Assembly (NCBI RefSeq): GCF_000300515.1
Contig: NZ_AMSI01000003.1
Span: forward strand, 310,001 to 374,000
Direction: 5' to 3'
Source of the DNA: Nitratireductor indicus C115
GTDB taxonomy: Bacteria; Pseudomonadota; Alphaproteobacteria; Rhizobiales; Rhizobiaceae
DNA: 64,000 nt
Shown here: positions 59,866 through 64,000 of the stretch, piece by piece
Layout of the letters: every line of letters starts with the position of its first letter
How positions within the stretch are numbered: position 1 is the stretch's first letter
Notes under the pieces: model-generated
Database searches by the model: none
The model's input: only the letters and a program-made list of their open reading frames with translations
Told to the model about the DNA's origin: nothing
Position numbers and translations under genes: made by a program

Positions 59866-60756
59866 TCAGCCCTTCGCACGGGCCTCTTCCACCAGCCTGC
59901 GCATGGAAGGCGTCATGCGCTTGCGCGACCCTTCGACCGGCCCCGCCGGCAGCCAGATTCCGTAGGTCTGGCGAAAATACTCAATGGCTGCCAGATCCGC
60001 TTCCACGCGCCCACGCCCCTCCTCCACATGGTACAGAAGGGCTGAAATCCGGCCCGTTCCGGCATCTTTGGGCAGTTTGTTGCTGGCATTCAGCCAGATA
60101 GGAATCCCCGCCCTCTCCAGATGGCCGGAAATCCACGGATCATCGACCGTCCACAGAACGGTCGGAATGTCCCATGCTTCCGGACCAAGCCAGCCTGGAC
60201 GCACCATAACCCCGCCATAGCCGGATATCTGGTCCACATAGCCGCTGTTTTCGAAAGCACTCGGCTTGTAACGCCCGAACGTGAGAAGCCGGATCAGCCG
60301 ATAGCGCCAGTCCTTGGGCCGCCACCGCGCCCGTGGCAGCCGGTCTGCCGGGCGCATCGTGTCTGCAATATCGGGAAAGGTCTCGCCCACCTCGACGATG
60401 CAGGCATCCGGATGCTCTTCACGCGCCCGCTTGAAACGGCCATGCCAGCCAGGATGATAGAGCTTGTCATCGTCGCATACGAGAACATCGACTGCCTGTC
60501 CCTCCAGATCGCGCAACACGGGTAGCAGCTTGGTTGCAGGACCAAGATCGGCCGGGGTTCGGTGGATGGTCACCTCAGCCGGCACCTCCGGCAAGGTTCC
60601 GTTCCATTCGGGAAACCGGCGATACCGTTCGGGAATGTAAAGCCTGACCTCGTCCACCGGCAGATCCTGCGCAAGGAGAGAACGAAGTGTCGGTCTAAGC
60701 GAAGAAAAACGCGGAGGAATTGCGGACAGGGAAACGACTGTCGGGACGCGAGACAT
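59866..60756 (-). CDS. Glycosyltransferase-like (GT-A) protein
   Basis: 296 residues. The N-terminus VVSLSAIPPRFSSLRPTLRS and the DxD-like VLVCDDDKLYHPGWHGRF (about 99-116) are GT-A features; GYVDQISGYGGVMVRPGWLG and TVLWTVDDPWISGHLERAGI form the acceptor side. Likely adds a sugar to an envelope or exopolysaccharide precursor, but no partner genes are close by. Start at 60756; an upstream ATG at 60846 would add 30 residues with no family match. It lies between the regulator and ctrA on the same strand as ctrA, but after the ctrA terminator. Confidence 0.75.
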   Translation of the reverse strand: MSRVPTVVSLSAIPPRFSSLRPTLRSLLAQDLPVDEVRLYIPERYRRFPEWNGTLPEVPAEVTIHRTPADLGPATKLLPVLRDLEGQAVDVLVCDDDKLYHPGWHGRFKRAREEHPDACIVEVGETFPDIADTMRPADRLPRARWRPKDWRYRLIRLLTFGRYKPSAFENSGYVDQISGYGGVMVRPGWLGPEAWDIPTVLWTVDDPWISGHLERAGIPIWLNASNKLPKDAGTGRISALLYHVEEGRGRVEADLAAIEYFRQTYGIWLPAGPVEGSRKRMTPSMRRLVEEARAKG

Positions 60757-60952
60757 CGAATGGCTTTCGTCAAACCCTCCGGCAGGAGAAGCCCGAACCC
60801 AAGCCCGGCCGCACGGAGACACCAAGATTGTTACACTACATAACAAAATTTGCGTTCACGACAAGCCGGCTAATGCGGTCTCGAAAACTTGGCTCAAAAT
60901 GCTGGCTCGAATACCCGCCCGAAAAATCGGAGCACATTCCTGCAGCCAAAAC

Positions 60953-60976
60953 AAAAACCCGGCCGAAAGGCCGGGT
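60953..60976 (-). terminator. Intrinsic terminator of ctrA
   Basis: On the minus strand CCCGGCC - TTTC - GGCCGGG followed by TTTTTG, 32 bases after the ctrA stop. It separates ctrA from the glycosyltransferase gene. Confidence 0.93.
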
Positions 60977-61008
60977 CTTGCGGAAAGCGAAAAGGGAAAG
61001 CCTGCGCG

Positions 61009-61704
61009 TCAGGCGCTTTCGCGAATTTCCTCGGGCTCGCGCAGCACATAGCCGCGGCCCCAGACAGTCTCGATGAAATTCTGTCCGCCGGAAGCCGCAT
61101 CGAGTTTCTTGCGCAGCTTGCAGATGAAGACGTCGATGATCTTCAATTCCGGCTCGTCCATGCCGCCATAAAGGTGGTTCAGGAACATTTCCTTGGTAAG
61201 GGTAGTCCCCTTGCGGAGCGAGAGAAGCTCCAGCATCTGGTATTCCTTACCCGTAAGATGCACGCGCTGGCCCGCGACCTCGACCGTCTTGGCATCGAGA
61301 TTGACCACCAGTTCGCCGGTCGTGATGACCGACTGGGCATGGCCCTTCGAACGACGAACGATGGCGTGAATACGCGCGATCAGCTCATCCTTGTGGAAAG
61401 GCTTCGTCATATAGTCGTCGGCCCCGAAGCCCAGACCGCGCACCTTGTCCTCGATACCGGCCATGCCGGACAGGATAAGGATCGGCGTCTTGACCTTGGA
61501 AAGGCGCAACGTCCGCAGAACCTCGTAACCGGACATGTCCGGCAGATTGAGATCCAGAAGGATAATATCGTAATCGTAGAGCTTGCCCAGATCGACGCCC
61601 TCTTCTCCGAGGTCGGTCGTATAGACATTGAAGCTCTCCGACTTGAGCATCAACTCAATGCTCTGTGCGGTAGCACTGTCGTCTTCAATGAGCAGAACGC
61701 GCAT
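61009..61704 (-). CDS. ctrA: Cell-cycle master regulator CtrA
   Basis: 231 residues, OmpR-type. Receiver domain with Asp51 ([13 protein letters not shown]) as phosphorylation site and [19 protein letters not shown] at its end; winged-helix DNA-binding domain from about 130 ([40 protein letters not shown]). CtrA binds TTAA-N7-TTAA, and controls division, motility and envelope genes in alphaproteobacteria, inhibited by SciP. Start at 61704, with AAGGGGAAG upstream. The upstream 445 bp carry several GANTC and TTAAC sites. Confidence 0.98.
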   Translation of the reverse strand: MRVLLIEDDSATAQSIELMLKSESFNVYTTDLGEEGVDLGKLYDYDIILLDLNLPDMSGYEVLRTLRLSKVKTPILILSGMAGIEDKVRGLGFGADDYMTKPFHKDELIARIHAIVRRSKGHAQSVITTGELVVNLDAKTVEVAGQRVHLTGKEYQMLELLSLRKGTTLTKEMFLNHLYGGMDEPELKIIDVFICKLRKKLDAASGGQNFIETVWGRGYVLREPEEIRESA

Positions 61705-62149
61705 ATTCTTCCCCTTTCCGCTGCCGAACCGGCCCTGGCAGGCATCCGGCACCGGAGCAGTGATTTGCCTGAATCGGAGGCTGCCAGTTAATGGTTAACA
61801 AAATCTAATTCCATCTGGCAAGCGCCACGAACATATTTCAGCTTTTAGGCCCACCCTCTTGAATCCAATTGCGAATCCTCTTCCCGCATAAATGTTCGTC
61901 AGCATGAGCAATCACCGCTAAGCGACTCTCGTACAAACTCAATTCGATGCTTTTTCGAGGCGCAATCTTTACCGTGCCTTAAGCGATCGCCCTTATGATT
62001 AACAATGCCCGTAAACGAATGGTTACCAAGGCGGCCGAATCTTAGGAATTTGTTTTCCACAATCGGCTGCCTGGACGCTTCGGGCTGAATTGAAAGGGTT
62101 GGGTAGCGCCGAAAGGCGGCTGTGTATTGCGTATCCGGGAGTATCGATG
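61705..62149 (-). promoter_or_regulatory. ctrA promoter region with methylation and CtrA sites
   Basis: 445 bp between ctrA and the fliJ-like gene. Five GANTC sites: 61771-61775, 61861-61865, 61873-61877, 61924-61928, 62037-62041. On the minus strand GTTAACCATTAAC (61788-61799 area) contains TTAACCAT, the second form of the CtrA motif. TAAA-CGAATGG-TTAC (62012-62026) is a degenerate TTAA-N7-TTAA. In relatives ctrA is controlled by CcrM methylation and by CtrA itself, so these are plausible sites; the fliJ-like gene's promoter must be here too. Confidence 0.65.
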
Positions 62150-62521
62150 ATGAAACCGCGTGAAAACCTCGTTCGACTTAAGCTGTTCCAGGTGAACGAG
62201 AAACGCCGCCGTCTGGCCCAGCTCGACGCTATGATTGCCGAGTTCGACCGCATGGCCGGGGAGCTCGATGCTCAAATCATATCCGAGGAAACCAAGGCGG
62301 GGATCACAGATCTCAATCATTTCGCCTATCCGACATTCGCAAAGGCTGCCCGTTTGCGCCGCGACAATCTGCGTACCTCGCAGGCAGAGCTCGTTCAGCA
62401 GCGCGAAAGCGCGCAGAGCGAGCTGACGGAGGCGGAGGCAGAGCTGGCCAAGGCGGAGGCCCTTGAAAGTCGTGACGGCAAAGGGCGTGAAAATGGTTCC
62501 AGCCGCGCCATGACGGGTTGA
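62150..62521 (+). CDS. FliJ-like coiled-coil protein
   Basis: 123 residues, nearly all helix (about 10-115): KPRENLVRLKLFQVNEKRRR, LDAMIAEFDRMAGELDAQII. The shape and size fit flagellar export chaperone FliJ and the gene occurs next to ctrA in rhizobia; it could also be a related coiled-coil protein with another role. No flagellar genes are in the window. GGGAG precedes the double ATG (62147 and 62150). An intrinsic terminator follows. Confidence 0.7.
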   Translation: MKPRENLVRLKLFQVNEKRRRLAQLDAMIAEFDRMAGELDAQIISEETKAGITDLNHFAYPTFAKAARLRRDNLRTSQAELVQQRESAQSELTEAEAELAKAEALESRDGKGRENGSSRAMTG

Positions 62522-62568
62522 GCCCTCCGTTCACGTCCCGATAATCATCCCATACCCTGACATTGATC

Positions 62569-62593
62569 AAGGCGCGGCTCTGTCCGCGCCTTT
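62569..62593 (+). terminator. Intrinsic terminator after the FliJ-like gene
   Basis: AAGGCGCGG - CTCTGT - CCGCGCCTT with a 9-base stem ending in TTTG, 47 bases after the stop. The rest of 62594-62882 contains no gene but a very long perfect inverted repeat (62797-62847). Confidence 0.8.
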
Positions 62594-62796
62594 GTCGTCA
62601 GGAAATTGAGAACGACCGGTTCGACCCGGTTTTGCAGGCGCAAAACTTTAATCCGCCGCGTGCCGGAATGATTTGTTGAATGCTGTGCCACTACTCGCGC
62701 AACGCAGCCGACATCCGAATGATGATATATAAAGAAAGACCCAGCGCTTCCGGTGCTTCCGAAGCGACGCACAATGCTGTCGTTTTCCGGACACGG

Positions 62797-62847
62797 CAAA
62801 GGCACAGCGGTTTTCTTTCACGACAAAAGAAAACCGCTGTGCCTTTG
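62797..62847. repeat. Perfect 22-bp inverted repeat
   Basis: Left arm 62797-62818 (starting CAAAGGCACAGCGG, ending TTTCTTT) and right arm 62826-62847 are exact reverse complements across a 7-base loop CACGACA. It lies between the fliJ-like and sciP genes, 36 bases past the sciP stop. It would form a very stable RNA hairpin on either strand, or DNA cruciform. It is not a standard terminator, as the U-rich part lies inside the stem. Confidence 0.92.
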
Positions 62848-62882
62848 GACTTTTCTGGAGAAGAACCGGCTGGCGCCGTTCC

Positions 62883-63158
62883 TTAATGGCGATATTGCTG
62901 GATACGCGTCGTGCGAAGCCCGGCAAGGCCATGATCTTCGATGGAAGCCTGCCAGGACAGGAATTCCTCCACTGTCAGCCTGTAGCGCTGACATGCCTCC
63001 TCAAGGCTCAGCAGCCCACCCCGGACCGCCGCCACCACTTCTGCCTTGCGGCGAATTACCCACCGTCGCGTGTTGGACGGAGGCAAATCCGCAATCGTCA
63101 GCGGGCTGCCATCCGGCCCGATAACGTATTTTACGCGCGGTCGAACCATTTCGGTCAT
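62883..63158 (-). CDS. sciP: CtrA inhibitor SciP (DUF1153)
   Basis: 91 residues matching the DUF1153/SciP family end to end: VKYVIGPDGSPLTIADLPPS (about 8-27), TRRWVIRRKAEVVAAVRGGL, then the helix-turn-helix EACQRYRLTVEEFLSWQASI (about 58-77). SciP binds CtrA-DNA complexes and blocks activation in G1 cells. I start at 63158 (MTEMVRPRVKY); a frame from 63194 is not supported. It diverges from mnmA; the 287-bp intergenic region has GANTC sites and a degenerate CtrA box (CTAA-N7-GTAA at 63221-63235). Confidence 0.95.
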   Translation of the reverse strand: MTEMVRPRVKYVIGPDGSPLTIADLPPSNTRRWVIRRKAEVVAAVRGGLLSLEEACQRYRLTVEEFLSWQASIEDHGLAGLRTTRIQQYRH

Positions 63159-63445
63159 CGTACTCTCTACCTGAAACCAAGACCCAGAGGACAAACTAAT
63201 GTGCCGGCTTTAAAATTTGCCTAAGCACATGGTAAGCATAAAGTAACGGACATGAATCCGGCGTTAGGAATTAGCTGCAGGTTTGTTTCAAATTGACTCT
63301 GTTCCCGCCAGAAACCCTTGCACAGCAAGGCATCGGGAAAAGTTAACGCCTATGAACGCGCAAGAGTGGCGACAAGCACCTGCTTGACCTATATTCGCCG
63401 CATTGACATGTAACCGGCCATTGCAGAACAAAGAAGATCAAGCTC

Positions 63446-64000
63446 ATGAACAGCCTAGACCTGCCCGGACGCCCGCAGGATTGCCGCATCGTCGTGGCAA
63501 TGTCGGGTGGTGTCGATTCCTCGGTGGTGGCCGGTATCCTGGCCAAGGAAGGCTACGATGTAGTCGGCGTCACGCTGCAACTCTACGATCATGGCGAGGC
63601 TGCGCACCGACCCGGTTCCTGCTGCGCCGGCCAGGATATCGACGATGCGCGCCGGGTTGCCGAGACCCTTGGAATTCCGCATTACGTGCTGAACTATGAG
63701 CAGCGCTTCCGCGAGGCCGTCATCGATCCCTTCGCACAGAGCTATGTGGCCGGCGAGACGCCAATCCCCTGTGTCTCGTGCAACCAGACCGTCAAATTCG
63801 CCGATCTTCTGGAAACCGCGCGCGAACTCGGCGCCGATGCGCTGGCCACAGGTCATTATATTCGCAGCCGCGCCAATGGCGCCCATCGCGCCCTGATGCG
63901 CCCGGTGGATGCGGATCGCGACCAGAGCTATTTCCTTTTTGCCACCACGCAGGAGCAGATCGACTATCTGCGCTTCCCGCTCGGCGGGCTCTCCAAGCCT
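63446..64000 (+). CDS. mnmA: tRNA-specific 2-thiouridylase, N-terminal part
   Basis: 185 codons are visible; the gene runs off the right edge. The PP-loop is [13 protein letters not shown] (about 17-29). The catalytic cysteine region is [14 protein letters not shown] (about 106-119), with ATGHYIRS downstream and [14 protein letters not shown] near the edge. MnmA makes 2-thiouridine at the wobble position of tRNA Lys, Glu and Gln, with ATP and a sulfur relay. Start at 63446 ([13 protein letters not shown]). It diverges from sciP. Confidence 0.95.
   Translation, partial: MNSLDLPGRPQDCRIVVAMSGGVDSSVVAGILAKEGYDVVGVTLQLYDHGEAAHRPGSCCAGQDIDDARRVAETLGIPHYVLNYEQRFREAVIDPFAQSYVAGETPIPCVSCNQTVKFADLLETARELGADALATGHYIRSRANGAHRALMRPVDADRDQSYFLFATTQEQIDYLRFPLGGLSKP

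Noticed and set aside
62680-62886. Possible small gene covering the long inverted repeat
   Set aside because: The arms of the hairpin fall inside the frame and the peptide shows no pattern; no ribosome site precedes it.
1-64000. tRNA, rRNA, CRISPR arrays, insertion sequences, prophage genes
   Set aside because: Looked for by eye: no cloverleaf-like or rRNA stretches, no regularly spaced repeats, no transposase or integrase motifs, and no base-composition break that would suggest an island.

Overview
The window looks like chromosome of a GC-rich alphaproteobacterium of the Hyphomicrobiales (Rhizobiales), in the Phyllobacteriaceae/Brucellaceae/Rhizobiaceae neighbourhood. The reasons are a chpT - response regulator - ctrA - fliJ-like - sciP cell-cycle block, an EipA/DUF1134 homologue, a fused trpE(G) behind a WWW leader peptide, a choXWV choline transporter, DUF1127 next to a GcvA-like LysR gene, and Rhizobiales-style mosaic palindromes between genes. 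The genus cannot be fixed from this sequence. I see no rRNA, tRNA, insertion sequence, prophage or CRISPR array.

Layout. 1-4.4 kb: a clipped small gene, LysE and EamA transporters, hemF, a haem-binding-like secreted protein and trmL. 4.4-8.7 kb: a long leader with a short peptide and alternative hairpins, then two translationally coupled ABC half-exporters. 8.6-12.8 kb: DUF1127/LysR, DUF1059, cca, CoA pyrophosphatase, DUF1285. 13-20 kb: the MoxR - DUF58 - BatA/DUF4159 - membrane protein block. 20-25 kb: GNAT, glutathionyl-hydroquinone reductase, NUDIX, phosphoesterase and a membrane-anchored protein behind a perfect CtrA box. 25-33.6 kb: leuA with a candidate Leu-rich leader, HxlR/reductase pair, AbrB-type protein, YciI, CDF metal transporter, and trpE(G) behind a complete attenuator whose leader start overlaps the end of a PAP2 phosphatase gene. 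34.7-39.5 kb: two Rnk/GreA-C-like genes, a copper-type oxidase pair and fhs. 39.6-47.6 kb: a RecF-like ATPase followed upstream by a compact run of five same-strand genes (coiled coil, unknown protein, classical AAA ATPase, DUF6638-like, DUF2333). 47.6-56.1 kb: LysR/YeiH, thymidine kinase, choline ABC transporter, SDR, HugZ-like and SpoU methyltransferase. 56.2-64 kb: envelope genes (coiled coil, EipA-like), the CtrA regulatory block and the start of mnmA.

How it works together. Three themes recur. First, transcript leaders: trpL is a textbook attenuator, leuA has a plausible one, and the ABC exporter pair has a leader peptide carrying an Arg-Leu-Arg motif with mutually exclusive downstream stems. 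Second, the CtrA circuit: phosphotransferase, master regulator and its inhibitor lie within 5 kb, with many GANTC and TTAAC sites between them and an EipA homologue at the edge. Third, two chaperone-like ATPase systems linked to the envelope: the widespread MoxR/DUF58 block and the five-gene AAA/DUF2333 block. The latter is the best candidate here for an undescribed multi-protein system.
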